Origin: Acidobacteriota bacterium
GTDB taxonomy: Bacteria; Actinomycetota; Acidimicrobiia; ATN3
Length of the DNA stretch: 35,365 nucleotides
Assembly (NCBI GenBank): GCA_003577105.1
Contig: QEUQ01000047.1
Span: 1-35,365 of the forward strand
Direction: 5' to 3'
The notes under the pieces were generated by a model that saw nothing but the letters and a program-made list of their open reading frames with translations, had not been told where the DNA came from and did no database searches. A program made the translations under genes and the position numbers. Shown piece by piece: positions 22,195 through 30,400 of this stretch (position 1 is the stretch's first letter; each line of letters starts with the position of its first letter).

Positions 22195-24608
22195 CGCGCT
22201 TCTACCTGCTCAGGCGAGATCTCGCGCTTCAGACGGGCCCGAACAATTCTGGGTGACGCGGTCGGACTTGGGGATCCGCTGGGACTTGGACTCGGCGGAG
22301 GCGATCTTGTGCCAGCCGGACTCGGTGAGGGTGACGGTGACTCTGACGGTGTCGGTGTCGGGCAATCCACGGGAGTCGCCACAGGCGAGGCACCCGGACT
22401 GGGGGAGGCACAGGGATCCTCAGTCGTACCGATGATCTTTCCCGTCAGCTTCACCTCTTTGAACTTGGTGACAGGCCGCCCCTTGACCGCATCCTTCATG
22501 TACTTGCTCCAGATCGACGCGGGGAAGGTTCCCCCCGAGACCTGCTTGCCATGCACGTTGGTCATCTTCTTCTGAGAACTCTCTGCGTAACCGACCCATA
22601 CGGCAGTGGACAGCTGCTCGGGGGTATAGCCGACGAACCAAGCGTCGCCGTACTCCTCGGCCGTCCCAGTCTTGCCGGCGACCGGGCGCCCGATCGCTGC
22701 CCCCTTGCCAGTGCCATTGGTGACCACCCCTTGGAGTGCCATGTTGAGCTGATCGGCTTCGTTCTCCTCAAGAACCCTGCGCCGCTCCCCCTGGCTCGCC
22801 TCCTCCAGGATCTTGCCGCTTGAGTCAACGACTTTCGTCACCACGATCGCCTCGGTCCGCTTACCACGGTTGGCAAAGGTCAGATAGGCCACCGACATGT
22901 CGAGTACCGAGACCTCCTGCGAGCCGAGGACAATTGACGGAACCTCCTTTATGTCAGATCGGATCCCAAGCTCCTTGGCCATCTTGGCCGTCTTGTCGAC
23001 GCCATCTTCAAGCTCAAGCTGCGCGTACACGGTGTTCACCGAGTTCGCCGTTGCCGCCATTAGGTCAACTGTTCCAAAGGACTGACCGCCGTAGTTCTTC
23101 ACGTCCCACGTGCCGCCACCGGGAAGTTTCAGTTTCATCTTCCCGGGGCCGGCGAACTTCGACTTGAGCGAGATTCCGCTGTGAACAGCAGATGCAAGAG
23201 TGAATGGCTTAAAGGATGAGCCGGGCTGGCGCCCCGATCCGCCACCTTCCTCGCCAACTGCCAAGTTGACTTGGCTGGCCTTGTAGTCGCGCCCGCCAAT
23301 CATTGCCAAGACCTGACCGTCACTATCGACTGTGACGATCGCAACCTCTGGATCCCCCGGGGCCCCAAGCGTCGAGTCGATCGCTGAACGGGCGGCCGAC
23401 TGAAGACCGGGGTCGATTGTCGTATAAACCTTCAAGCCGCCCTTGAAGACTCGCTCGGCCGTGTACTTGTTGATCAGATACTGGCGCACATAGTCGACGA
23501 AATACGCGTTCACTCCCGCGGCCGCGATCACCTCCTGGCGTTGTGGCAGCACGCATGTAACGCCAGATCGCGGCGCGCTCGTACTTGACGGACACTCGAC
23601 CATGTCGAGCTTCTTGTGCGCGTCAGCCGATTCCCTGGTCAGCGCGCCCATTTCGAACATCGCCTCCAACGAAGCGTCGCGACGCGCTCTCGCTCTCTCC
23701 GGACTGCGCAGGGGATCAGCTGTCTCGGGCGAGCGCAGAAGTGAGGCCAGGAGCGAGGCCTCCCCAGGGCCGAGGTCCTTGGCATCCTTTCCAAAATACG
23801 CCTTCGATGCCGCCTGAACTCCGTAGGCGCCTCTCCCGAAATACACCTTGTTGAGATATAGAGCGAAGATCTCTTGCTTTGAATGGCGCTGCTCGAGCTT
23901 GACCGCCATGACAGCTTCCTTGACCTTGCGGGTGTAGGTCCTCTCGCCGCCCGTGTAGACAAGCTTGACGTACTGCTGGGTCAGCGTCGACGTACCTCGC
24001 GCCGGGTCGCCACTGGTGAGTGCCTCCCACCCGGCACGGATCCATGCCTTGAAATCAACCCCCTTGTGATCAAAGAAGGTTCGGTCTTCCGTCGCGAGTA
24101 CGGCCTGCTTAAGGGGCTCGGACATCTGATCGAGGCTAATGATCGTCCGGTTCTGCTCACCGTGGAGCTGGACGAGCTCCGAGCCTTTCGAGTCGTAGAT
24201 AAACGATGTCTGCGGGGGGGTGTCGACGTCGGGTGGAAGCTCAATCTTGGAGAATATGTAGGACAGCCCGATCGCAGCCACGGCCGCAAGCAAGATGAAA
24301 GTCAGCAGTATCCACCTGAAGCGTGGAAGAAACGGGATTCGCTTCTTGCGCTTTGGCTTGCCGCCCGCCTTGCCCTTTGGTGCCTTGCCCGCCTTGCTAG
24401 TCGTGCCGGTCGCGCTGGTCGAGTCGGGCTTTCGCTGGCTTCGAGACAACTTCGCTGATGTACCTACCTTCGCGGTCGTTGCCTGCTCGACGGCGCCATG
24501 GTCGGCAGAATTGCCCGACGTCTGCCTCTCAGCGCTTGATGCCGCGCGTCTGTCCGACGGGCGCCTGACACCACCATTTGGTCTGTCGTCTTCTGGGGAT
24601 TTGTTCAT
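22191..24608 (-). CDS. ponA: Class A penicillin-binding protein (bifunctional transglycosylase/transpeptidase)
   Basis: PBP1A-type enzymes polymerise lipid II and cross-link peptidoglycan outside the membrane. The 805 residues have a long disordered, basic cytoplasmic tail (1-95), one helix (about 97-119), and the GT51 domain with catalytic Glu174 in ATEDRTFFDHKGVD, then RGTSTLTQQYVKL and YLNKVYFGRGAYG. The transpeptidase domain has the SxxK serine in GSSFKPF near 464, SVN near 522 and KTGTAEE near 646. A Pro/Ser/Thr tail of about 70 residues follows, common in actinobacterial PBPs. The ATG at 24608 has no Shine-Dalgarno. The gene lies between DUF5318 and GT87 genes, as I recall for ponA1 in mycobacteria. 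Confidence 0.95.
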   Translation of the reverse strand: MNKSPEDDRPNGGVRRPSDRRAASSAERQTSGNSADHGAVEQATTAKVGTSAKLSRSQRKPDSTSATGTTSKAGKAPKGKAGGKPKRKKRIPFLPRFRWILLTFILLAAVAAIGLSYIFSKIELPPDVDTPPQTSFIYDSKGSELVQLHGEQNRTIISLDQMSEPLKQAVLATEDRTFFDHKGVDFKAWIRAGWEALTSGDPARGTSTLTQQYVKLVYTGGERTYTRKVKEAVMAVKLEQRHSKQEIFALYLNKVYFGRGAYGVQAASKAYFGKDAKDLGPGEASLLASLLRSPETADPLRSPERARARRDASLEAMFEMGALTRESADAHKKLDMVECPSSTSAPRSGVTCVLPQRQEVIAAAGVNAYFVDYVRQYLINKYTAERVFKGGLKVYTTIDPGLQSAARSAIDSTLGAPGDPEVAIVTVDSDGQVLAMIGGRDYKASQVNLAVGEEGGGSGRQPGSSFKPFTLASAVHSGISLKSKFAGPGKMKLKLPGGGTWDVKNYGGQSFGTVDLMAATANSVNTVYAQLELEDGVDKTAKMAKELGIRSDIKEVPSIVLGSQEVSVLDMSVAYLTFANRGKRTEAIVVTKVVDSSGKILEEASQGERRRVLEENEADQLNMALQGVVTNGTGKGAAIGRPVAGKTGTAEEYGDAWFVGYTPEQLSTAVWVGYAESSQKKMTNVHGKQVSGGTFPASIWSKYMKDAVKGRPVTKFKEVKLTGKIIGTTEDPCASPSPGASPVATPVDCPTPTPSESPSPSPSPAGTRSPPPSPSPSGSPSPTASPRIVRARLKREISPEQVEAR

Positions 24609-24728
24609 TTCAGGAGGATGAGCCGATCCCGACCGAGCAATTGCCCCCCACTCACTTCGTACTCAAGGGTCGCCGGGATAGTTACTCCGGTACCCCGTGT
24701 CGTGGTTCCGCTGGCCTAACTGTCCAGC

Positions 24729-25091
24729 TCAGGACGCATGCGCTCGCCCGGCGAGGAAACGTCGCGCTAGATGGTTCCAGGTGCAGGCGGTGCAGACTTC
24801 CACTACATAGCATACGAACTCATCGTGAGATGCTTGGAGCAATTCGAAGCGCTCCGGGGTGCAAATCCTTCCGTTGTAGCGCCTGAGCGAGCTGCCGTAG
24901 GTAAACGAGACTGCTACTAGTGAACGCTTCTCACAAACGGGGCACTTTTCGTCGAGGGGCTCCCCCATTGCCTCAGCAGCGCGAATCAGAGCGGGCTGGG
25001 CATCGCAAATATCTGTGACGGGCACGCGCCCGGCTCGCCACTGCGCAATAGCGGCTCGCTTGGCAAGCGTGTAGTCAACGCCCTGGGGCAC
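24729..25091 (-). CDS. DUF5318 family zinc-ribbon-like protein
   Basis: The 120-residue protein matches the actinobacterial DUF5318 family, found next to class A PBP genes: VDYTLAKRAAIAQWRAGRV, then VTDICDAQPALIRAAEAMGE, KCPVCEKRSLVAVSF and VVEVCTACTWNHLARRFL. Two CxxC pairs probably bind zinc. The function is unknown; the conserved neighbourhood suggests a link to wall synthesis. The GTG at 25091 is chosen because GAGGAGG stands five bases upstream and because it places the start where relatives begin. The TTG at 25124 would add 11 residues without a ribosome site. It is the first gene of the PBP-GT87-panB-DUF192 group, 120 bases before the PBP gene. Confidence 0.85.
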   Translation of the reverse strand: MPQGVDYTLAKRAAIAQWRAGRVPVTDICDAQPALIRAAEAMGEPLDEKCPVCEKRSLVAVSFTYGSSLRRYNGRICTPERFELLQASHDEFVCYVVEVCTACTWNHLARRFLAGRAHAS

Positions 25092-25217
25092 CAATGCCTC
25101 CTCAGTCGCATGGCGAGCGACCAATCCGGAATCCCAAGTTACCGGATGAGTCTAACCGTGGTATCGGCACATCCTGGCGCGGCCTTTGCCCTGAACTAAC
25201 CAGCTGCTGGGTGAGCG

Positions 25218-26324
25218 TCACCCGTTGGCTTGCACAACCGATTCCGCCAATTTGAGGTCCCGGATCATTAGTCCGTATCCCTGTGCTGAAAGCAGATCGC
25301 GCGCCGAGACCTGCCTAATCACGACCAGGCCATCACCCCCGCCGGCAATAGTCACCGATCCGGGCCCCGTCGCGGATCCGCGTATGATCTCGCCTGTCGC
25401 GCCCTCGGGGATCTCCCCCGACCATTGGCCGCCTTCACCCCGGCAGCTGAGTCGCGGACCGGCTCCGCCGATCACCACCCTTATTGACACCGGGCCGACG
25501 CCGGCCGATTCCTGGGTGATGCTTACATCTCTCCCAAATCGGGTGCCTTCGATGACAGTCGGTCCGACGACATATGGCCGCATCAGATTCCCCCCAACGA
25601 AGCCTGTTGGATTCGGGCCGATAACGGCGCCAGGCGTCTTGGTCACTCGAAGTCCAAGCGGAGCGAGCCAATCGTCAGAGCTCTTCGTACCGACGCGCAC
25701 AACCCACCACGCGTACAGTGCGCCAAAGGGGAGCAGCACGATCGGGACAATCCAAATCTTGTCACTGTTGCCAGTGAGCGCAATTGCCAAACCCCCGGCA
25801 ATTGCCACTACCGCTACGACTACTGACAGGGCCATGAGCCTTCCAGTTGTGCGCCCTCCCCCAGCCGGTATCGGCACGGCGCGGGTACTTGGATCTCGCT
25901 CGCGAACCTCGTCGGGAATCATCGACTGGATGAGCTGAGTGACCTCGTCCACCGGGTAGGAGCGAGTCCGTCGGACGGTTCGAAGGATTGAGAAGCCAAC
26001 CAGCAGCACCGCCACGGTAATGCCTGCAATAACGGCAATCGTCGTCTGGCGCCGCTGAGCATTCCGACTCTCCTCGACAGCCGGATTGCCCGAAGTCCCA
26101 GGGTCAGTTGTGGTGTTTGGTGACGGCTGAGCCGTTGCGACCCTCGACTGCGACTGCCTTACCGTCTCGACGCACTTCTCATATGCGGCGGTATTCGATT
26201 TCAGTCCCGCGCACTGCTCCTCGGGGGTGGCCTGCGCGTGGGACGGTCCGGCAAGCACGACCGCCGTCATTCCGACGACCGCAAGAGCGAGAGCTAATGA
26301 CGCAAATCTAAGAGTGCGTGACAA
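25218..26324 (-). CDS. Membrane protein with signal peptide and repetitive C-terminal beta domain
   Basis: The 368-residue protein starts at a TTG (26324) overlapping the end of the preceding gene by 17 bases. A signal peptide with an AxA-type site ends near residue 30 (GPSHA). An outer segment contains Cys38 and Cys51 and a Thr/Pro/Asn-rich linker. Membrane helices lie at about 94-114, 163-185 and 189-209. The remaining 150 residues are Gly/Val-rich beta sequence without helices. I do not recognise a family. The tight link to the DUF2207-like gene suggests that the two proteins act together in the membrane. Confidence 0.75.
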   Translation of the reverse strand: MSRTLRFASLALALAVVGMTAVVLAGPSHAQATPEEQCAGLKSNTAAYEKCVETVRQSQSRVATAQPSPNTTTDPGTSGNPAVEESRNAQRRQTTIAVIAGITVAVLLVGFSILRTVRRTRSYPVDEVTQLIQSMIPDEVRERDPSTRAVPIPAGGGRTTGRLMALSVVVAVVAIAGGLAIALTGNSDKIWIVPIVLLPFGALYAWWVVRVGTKSSDDWLAPLGLRVTKTPGAVIGPNPTGFVGGNLMRPYVVGPTVIEGTRFGRDVSITQESAGVGPVSIRVVIGGAGPRLSCRGEGGQWSGEIPEGATGEIIRGSATGPGSVTIAGGGDGLVVIRQVSARDLLSAQGYGLMIRDLKLAESVVQANG

Positions 26325-27693
26325 CTGATATGGGCCTTATTGACTTCACGTAGCCGAGAAATCGGGTCGCTTCGGCGGTGACGTGAGCTCCCTGCTCAAC
26401 TTGATCGAAGATCTCATCGCTCACACGCCACGCCTTTATTTCGGGGGTCGAGCCGTCGTCAACCGCCAGATAACAGCGGTACTTGGGCGTGTGAGACGAG
26501 TCAAACGTGCCACGTCTGCGGCGTTTTCGCACAAGGTAGCCCTCGACTGTCCTACTGGTAGTCATGTCTGCTATCGCCCTCACAAACCCGGTGAGCCCGG
26601 CTAGAAATACTACGAGGCCGACAATGAACAGTACTGAGACGACTAGTTGCGCCACGTCGCCAACCGAAGTTCCGGATCCGCCGCTGCCGTCCATGCCGGG
26701 AAGACTCGAGGTTGCGCGCGCGGCATTGACCTTGCTGCCGACCAAGAGAACCATCGCTCCGGCACCGCCCATCAACACAGACAGGCCCGCCGCGACCAAG
26801 GGATGCTTGCCCCACATGGGCGGGTACCTGACCGGATAGCGCACCTTGACCGGATGCCATTTGCCTCCCCAAGGGCTCCAAGCGTTCTTGTCGTCTTCGT
26901 CCCCCATCGGCAATGCTCTGACTGCGGATTCAGCGATCTCAAACGCGGCCGCGTAGGCGAGATTGCGTCCCCAAACCGCGACTCCCGAAGGTCCGACATC
27001 TTCGAACTCACCATGAGTGGAGAAGTACTCGCGAACGCCGAGCCAATAAGAAGCTCGCTGAATCCCGAGAGCAGTCGGCTGCTGAGGCCGATAGTGCCTG
27101 ACAGTCTGGAGAACAAATGCCGCGAAGGCATAGACGACGAGGGCGGGTTGCCATTTAGTCGCAAGAAACACGAGCCCGGCCGGTATCAGGGCTAGTGCAC
27201 CAAAGATGGCCGTGAGCTGCGCATCCCATATGTCCTTGGAGAGTCCAAGTTGCTGAGCCTCGTCGATAACGTCGTTGCGAAACGCACGTCGCCACCGGGT
27301 TGACACTTCGCCCTCACCCGCCGAGAGGGCCTCGGCCGGCACGACACCACCCGACGCCTTCGATTCAAGAAGCTCCATGACTCGCTCCTCATAGGGAGTG
27401 AGCCCCCCTGTTGACCCTCCAGTGAGACGAACCATTGGGAGACCGGGCTGGTAGTCCTCAATTCGGATTACGCGCCGCGCTGCCAGGTCGAGAATCGTTG
27501 AGGGAGCTGCCTCGCTAGGCAGTCTGAATCGGCTGGCCAGCAGGGCCGCCACTGCGGGTGCCTCGCTACCCAGATCGGAGGTCGCCTGCCCGACTTCGAT
27601 CTCCTTCACATGGCGAGCAGCAATGACGATTGCAACGCCTGAAGCCCAAGCGATCGCCAGTGCGAGGGCCCCGACTAGTGCCGCTGACTGCAT
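26308..27693 (-). CDS. DUF2207-like membrane protein
   Basis: This 461-residue protein starts at an ATG (27693) one base after the yajQ stop, so it is probably translationally coupled; the 37 residues further upstream in the same frame are antisense-type sequence within yajQ. It has an N-terminal helix, then SDLGSEAPAVAALLASRFRL and ATILDLAARRVIRIEDYQPG-like sequence. The latter matches the cytosolic part of DUF2207 proteins (PPAVAALL..LLDLAVRGYLRI), with LTPYEERVMELL further on. Two helices follow near 170-215, WxPWGGKWH-type loops, and two more helices near 310-390. The Gly-rich exported N-domain usual in DUF2207 is absent, so this is a shortened form. The C-terminal 70 residues are a soluble beta domain. 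The function is unknown. Confidence 0.75.
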   Translation of the reverse strand: MQSAALVGALALAIAWASGVAIVIAARHVKEIEVGQATSDLGSEAPAVAALLASRFRLPSEAAPSTILDLAARRVIRIEDYQPGLPMVRLTGGSTGGLTPYEERVMELLESKASGGVVPAEALSAGEGEVSTRWRRAFRNDVIDEAQQLGLSKDIWDAQLTAIFGALALIPAGLVFLATKWQPALVVYAFAAFVLQTVRHYRPQQPTALGIQRASYWLGVREYFSTHGEFEDVGPSGVAVWGRNLAYAAAFEIAESAVRALPMGDEDDKNAWSPWGGKWHPVKVRYPVRYPPMWGKHPLVAAGLSVLMGGAGAMVLLVGSKVNAARATSSLPGMDGSGGSGTSVGDVAQLVVSVLFIVGLVVFLAGLTGFVRAIADMTTSRTVEGYLVRKRRRRGTFDSSHTPKYRCYLAVDDGSTPEIKAWRVSDEIFDQVEQGAHVTAEATRFLGYVKSIRPISVVTHS

Positions 27694-27694
27694 G

Positions 27695-28183
27695 TCAGCG
27701 ATAGTTGGTGAATTGGAGCGGAATCCCGAAATCCTTTTCTTTGAGTGCCGCCATGACTGCCTGCAAGTCGTCCTTCTTCTTGCCGGAGACGCGCAGGGAA
27801 TCACCCTGGATCGCCGCCTGGACCTTGAGCTTCATGCCCTTGATGAGCTTGACCATCTCCTTGGCCTTCTCGGTCGGCACTCCCTGGTTGAGCTTGATCT
27901 CCTGCCTATAGGTCCCGCCTGCGGCATCCTCAAGTTTGCCCTTGTCGAGCGCCTTGAGGGAGACCTTCCGCTTGACGAGCTTCTCTTCGAGAACCTGCAC
28001 GGCCGCATTGAGGCGCTGATCCGTTCCGGACCGAACCTCTATCGCCTCGTCCTTGAGCTCGATCGAAGTGCCTGTGCCCTTGAAATCGAACCGCGTCTGG
28101 ATCTCCTTCGATGCCTGCTGCACCGCATTGCGAACCTCTTGCATGTCGAGTTCAGAAACAACGTCAAAGCTAGGATCCGGCAT
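27695..28183 (-). CDS. yajQ: YajQ family nucleotide-binding protein
   Basis: YajQ proteins (162 residues here, the normal length) are two-domain alpha/beta proteins of RNA-recognition fold. Some bind cyclic di-GMP and control transcription; others bind nucleotides or tRNA. The sequence has the conserved start PSFDVVSELDMQEVRNAVQQ, then TRFDFKGT, LVKRKVSLKALD, GGTYRQEIKLNQGV, VKLIKGMKLKVQAAIQGDSL and VSGKKKDDLQAVMAAL. The ATG at 28183 follows GCGGAGGAG. It is the first gene of a minus-strand group with the two membrane proteins downstream, and is divergent from the tRNA-Tyr gene. Confidence 0.95.
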   Translation of the reverse strand: MPDPSFDVVSELDMQEVRNAVQQASKEIQTRFDFKGTGTSIELKDEAIEVRSGTDQRLNAAVQVLEEKLVKRKVSLKALDKGKLEDAAGGTYRQEIKLNQGVPTEKAKEMVKLIKGMKLKVQAAIQGDSLRVSGKKKDDLQAVMAALKEKDFGIPLQFTNYR

Positions 28184-28358
28184 TGTTCTCCTCCGCTTGG
28201 ATCAGATCATTCAGCGCAATGTGTTCACTACACGCTCGCCCGCCAACGGGTGAACCAAGTTGGGGATGCGCGCTGAAGGCCGTATCCTACTCAGGCGCTG
28301 CCGGGCAGCTGGGTCAGTACTTGACCAGTCTTTGTTCTGTTCGGCGAAGGTCGCATCC

Positions 28359-28440
28359 GGGGGGATGCCCGAGCGGACAAAGGGAGCAGGCTGTAAACCT
28401 GTCGGCGTAGCCTTCGGAGGTTCGAATCCTCCTCCCCCCA
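28359..28440 (+). tRNA. tRNA-Tyr (GTA)
   Basis: The cloverleaf folds with a seven-pair acceptor stem (GGGGGGA/TCCCCCC), anticodon stem GCAGG/CCTGT-type and loop CTGTAAA with anticodon GTA at 28393-28395. It has a long class II variable arm and T-stem GGAGG/CCTCC around TTCGAAT. The long arm and GTA together identify tRNA-Tyr. CCA is not encoded. A GATGTCGCGA repeat begins seven bases after the 3' end. Confidence 0.95.
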
Positions 28441-28447
28441 CAAATGT

Positions 28448-28480
28448 GATGTCGCGAGACATCGGAGACAGATGTCGCGA
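28448..28480. repeat. GATGTCGCGA hairpin and repeat beside the tRNA-Tyr 3' end
   Basis: GATGTC-GCGA-GACATC (28448-28463) is a perfect six-pair hairpin closed by a GCGA (GNRA) tetraloop. A second copy of GATGTCGCGA lies at 28471-28480. The sequence is unlike the neighbouring DNA. It may be a tRNA-gene terminator without T-tract or the remnant end of a mobile element inserted beside the tRNA. Confidence 0.45.
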
Positions 28481-28625
28481 TTTAGGCGCCATGAGTTCCC
28501 GCAGGCGCAAATTGCCAAGACATCGGATTCGCCGCCGTTCCATGCGGCTCTCTCGTGCTCTCGCTACCGCCGGGCTCCGAAAGACATGAGCGAAGTGTGC
28601 GGCATTAACGATCAGGCTACGCTCT

Positions 28626-28640
28626 GCTCCGTTACGGAGC
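28626..28640 (+). promoter_or_regulatory. Stem-loop directly before the SDR ribosome-binding site
   Basis: GCTCCG-TTA-CGGAGC is a perfect six-pair hairpin ending on the base before the GAGGAG ribosome site (28641-28646) of the SDR gene. It could stabilise the mRNA 5' end or adjust access to the ribosome site. Confidence 0.4.
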
Positions 28641-28653
28641 GAGGAGAACCATC

Positions 28654-29388
28654 GTGGACTTAGGCCTCTCGGGCCGCAGAGCGCTGGTAGCCGGCGCATC
28701 ACGCGGGCTTGGCTACGCAACGGCAAAGCGGCTCACGCAGGAAGGCGCGCGCGTGGCCATTTGTTCGTCTAGCAATTCGATTCACGAAGCTGCCGAGAAG
28801 ATCGGAAATGGCATAGTCGGATTCGTCGTCGATGTTGCTGATTCGGCAGCAGCGATGAACTTCGTAGCCCAAGCCGCAGATGCCCTTGGCGGAATCGACA
28901 TATTGGTTACAAACGCAGGCGGACCCCCGTCGGGATCAGCGACAGGTACGGAAATCTCCGCGTATCTCAAGGGATTCGAGCTCAATTGCCTCTCGGCCAT
29001 CGCCATGTGTGACGCCGCAGTCCCAATGATGAAAGATGCCGGTTGGGGGCGAGTCGTGGCGATCACATCAATCGCAGCCCGCCAGCCGGCGGCCGACCTT
29101 GCCGCATCATCAGTGGCACGTGCGGGACTGACCGCATATTTGAAGTTGCTCGCTCGCGATATGGCGCCACACGGAATCACGGTCAACTCAATTCAACCGG
29201 GCTATCACGCGACTGCGCGCCTCAAGGCCCTTGGGCGCGAAGGACTTGAATCTCACATCCCAATGAGGCGCCTCGGCGATCCGAGCGACTTCGGCGCAAT
29301 TGTCACGATGCTCTGCGCCGAACAGGCGGGCTACCTCACCGGGGCGGCAATACCAGTCGACGGCGGCGCATACCCCGGCCTCATCTAG
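28654..29388 (+). CDS. Short-chain dehydrogenase/reductase (FabG-like) with altered catalytic residues
   Basis: This 244-residue protein has the classical SDR Rossmann fold: the nucleotide loop GASRGLG at 14-20, VVDVADSAA, NAGG at 87-90, the strand VVAITSIAARQ and the cofactor-side motif ITVNSIQPG. It ends with YLTGAAIPVDGGAYPGLI. Ser139 is in place, but the usual Tyr thirteen residues on is Ser152 and the usual Lys four further is Arg156. Related FabG-like groups have Ser-Asn-x2-Arg-type sequence here. Activity as a normal 3-oxoacyl reductase is therefore doubtful. The GTG start has GAGGAG seven bases upstream, itself preceded by a hairpin. It lies between tRNA genes. Confidence 0.88.
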   Translation: MDLGLSGRRALVAGASRGLGYATAKRLTQEGARVAICSSSNSIHEAAEKIGNGIVGFVVDVADSAAAMNFVAQAADALGGIDILVTNAGGPPSGSATGTEISAYLKGFELNCLSAIAMCDAAVPMMKDAGWGRVVAITSIAARQPAADLAASSVARAGLTAYLKLLARDMAPHGITVNSIQPGYHATARLKALGREGLESHIPMRRLGDPSDFGAIVTMLCAEQAGYLTGAAIPVDGGAYPGLI

Positions 29389-29531
29389 ACGACCAGCTAC
29401 TGCACATTTGAGGTTGCCGGAGAACTTTGTGGGCTCTTTACATATGCAATAGAAATGAACTCGGTCGTGTTGCTGCTCAACCAATTACTGAGGGTGATCC
29501 TGCCGAGGCAGGCGCTACAATCGCCCCACCC

Positions 29532-29604
29532 GCCCCCTTAGCTCAGTCGGCAGAGCGTCTCCATGGTAAGGAGAAGGTCTACGGTTCAAGTCCGTAAGGG
29601 GGCT
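29532..29604 (+). tRNA. tRNA-Thr (GGT)
   Basis: The acceptor stem GCCCCCT/AGGGGGC, a D-arm with AGCTCAGTCGGCAGAGC, anticodon stem TCTCC/GGAGA with loop ATGGTAA (anticodon GGT), and T-arm with GGTTCAAGTCC are all present. CCA is not encoded. It lies three bases before the tRNA-Met, so the pair is probably one transcript. Confidence 0.95.
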
Positions 29605-29607
29605 CGC

Positions 29608-29682
29608 GGCGGTGTAGCTCAGAGGTAGAGCAAGCGGCTCATAATCGCTGTGTCGGAGGTTCGAGTCCTCCCACCGCTACCA
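29608..29682 (+). tRNA. tRNA-Met (CAT)
   Basis: The acceptor stem GGCGGTG/CACCGCT (first pair G-T), D-arm AGCTCAGAGGTAGAGC, anticodon stem AGCGG/TCGCT with loop CTCATAA (anticodon CAT) and T-arm GGAGG-TTCGAGT-CCTCC are seen. CCA is encoded at 29680-29682. The paired first acceptor position and the absence of three G-C pairs in the anticodon stem suggest the elongator form. Confidence 0.93.
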
Positions 29683-29790
29683 AGGTTGATACGCACTCAA
29701 CGGATTCCCACGGACTTTTCGAGCATGCCTTGTCATACTGTCTACTGCAACTGATGTTGACGATCTGACAGCAGCTAGGGGAATCCTTAC

Positions 29791-30174
29791 GTGATCACCC
29801 TCGAACCACATCCGTTTGGGGAACTCATTGGCCTTGAAGTCACTGAGGCGAACGACGGCGTGGCTGTTACTCGCCTTGAAGTCCAGCCGGAATTGCTCAA
29901 TCCCCATGGCGTCCTACATGGCGGAGTCCTCTTCTCCATGGCCGACACTGCAATGGGCGCGGCGGTGAAGTCGCTGCTAGATGAGGCTGAACTCTGCGCT
30001 TCGATCGAGGTTCACATTCGATTTCTTGCGCCTTGTAAAGACGGAACTCTGACATCGGTGACCGAAGTTGTCGGGCGAGGCAAACGAGTCATGCAGCTCG
30101 AGTCGAGGATCACCGACGCCAGCGGACGGCTAATCGCGACAGCTACGGGGGCCTTCGCTGTTCTTGCGGCCTGA
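29791..30174 (+). CDS. PaaI-type hotdog thioesterase
   Basis: The 127-residue protein is a single hotdog domain of the PaaI/YbgC-like acyl-CoA thioesterase group. The key motif NPHGVLHGGVLFSMADTAMG at about residues 37-56 holds the conserved HGG and the Asp at the helix end. Then come SIEVHIRFLAPCKDGTLTS and GRGKRVMQLESRI, the usual strands. It would hydrolyse acyl- or aryl-CoA esters in the cytoplasm as a tetramer; its substrate cannot be deduced. The GTG start has only a weak AGGGG ribosome site. It separates the tRNA-Met and rpmG genes, which I recall as neighbours in mycobacteria, and stands beside hadA/hadB-like hotdog genes. Confidence 0.9.
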   Translation: MITLEPHPFGELIGLEVTEANDGVAVTRLEVQPELLNPHGVLHGGVLFSMADTAMGAAVKSLLDEAELCASIEVHIRFLAPCKDGTLTSVTEVVGRGKRVMQLESRITDASGRLIATATGAFAVLAA

Positions 30175-30214
30175 GTGATACTATCTCCGCCCCACGCCAC
30201 ACAGGAGACCTCAG

Positions 30215-30376
30215 ATGGCGAGCGACAAACGGCCGATCATCACGATGGCATGTGAAGACTGCAAGCATCGCAACTACACGACGAAGAAGAACAAGCAGAA
30301 CAACCGCGAGCGCCTTGAGCTCAAGAAGTTCTGTCCGAATTGCGGCTCGCACACTCTCCACAAAGAGACCCGCTAG
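30215..30376 (+). CDS. rpmG: 50S ribosomal protein L33 (zinc-binding form)
   Basis: This 53-residue protein of the large ribosomal subunit follows an AGGAG site. The typical sequence is present: [20 protein letters not shown], then [25 protein letters not shown] at the C-terminus. Four cysteines (13, 16, 40 and 43) show the zinc-binding C+ form. Its place before hadA/hadB-like genes matches the rpmG2-hadA-hadB order known in mycobacteria; the hadC, tRNA-Trp, secE and nusG genes that follow there are not in this window. Confidence 0.96.
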   Translation: MASDKRPIITMACEDCKHRNYTTKKNKQNNRERLELKKFCPNCGSHTLHKETR

Positions 30377-30400
30377 CCTGCCTATTAGGTCAGCTGCCGA

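Noticed and set aside
27623-28276. 217-codon plus-strand open frame opposite yajQ
   Set aside because: It is antisense to a conserved yajQ gene, Leu-rich from complementary codons, and has no domain pattern.
28316-28358. TTGACC upstream of tRNA-Tyr as its promoter
   Set aside because: No acceptable -10 box at 16-18 bases; the real promoter could not be assigned.
28441-28653. A small gene between tRNA-Tyr and the SDR gene
   Set aside because: No open frame with protein-like sequence or ribosome site; only the hairpins and repeats described were seen.
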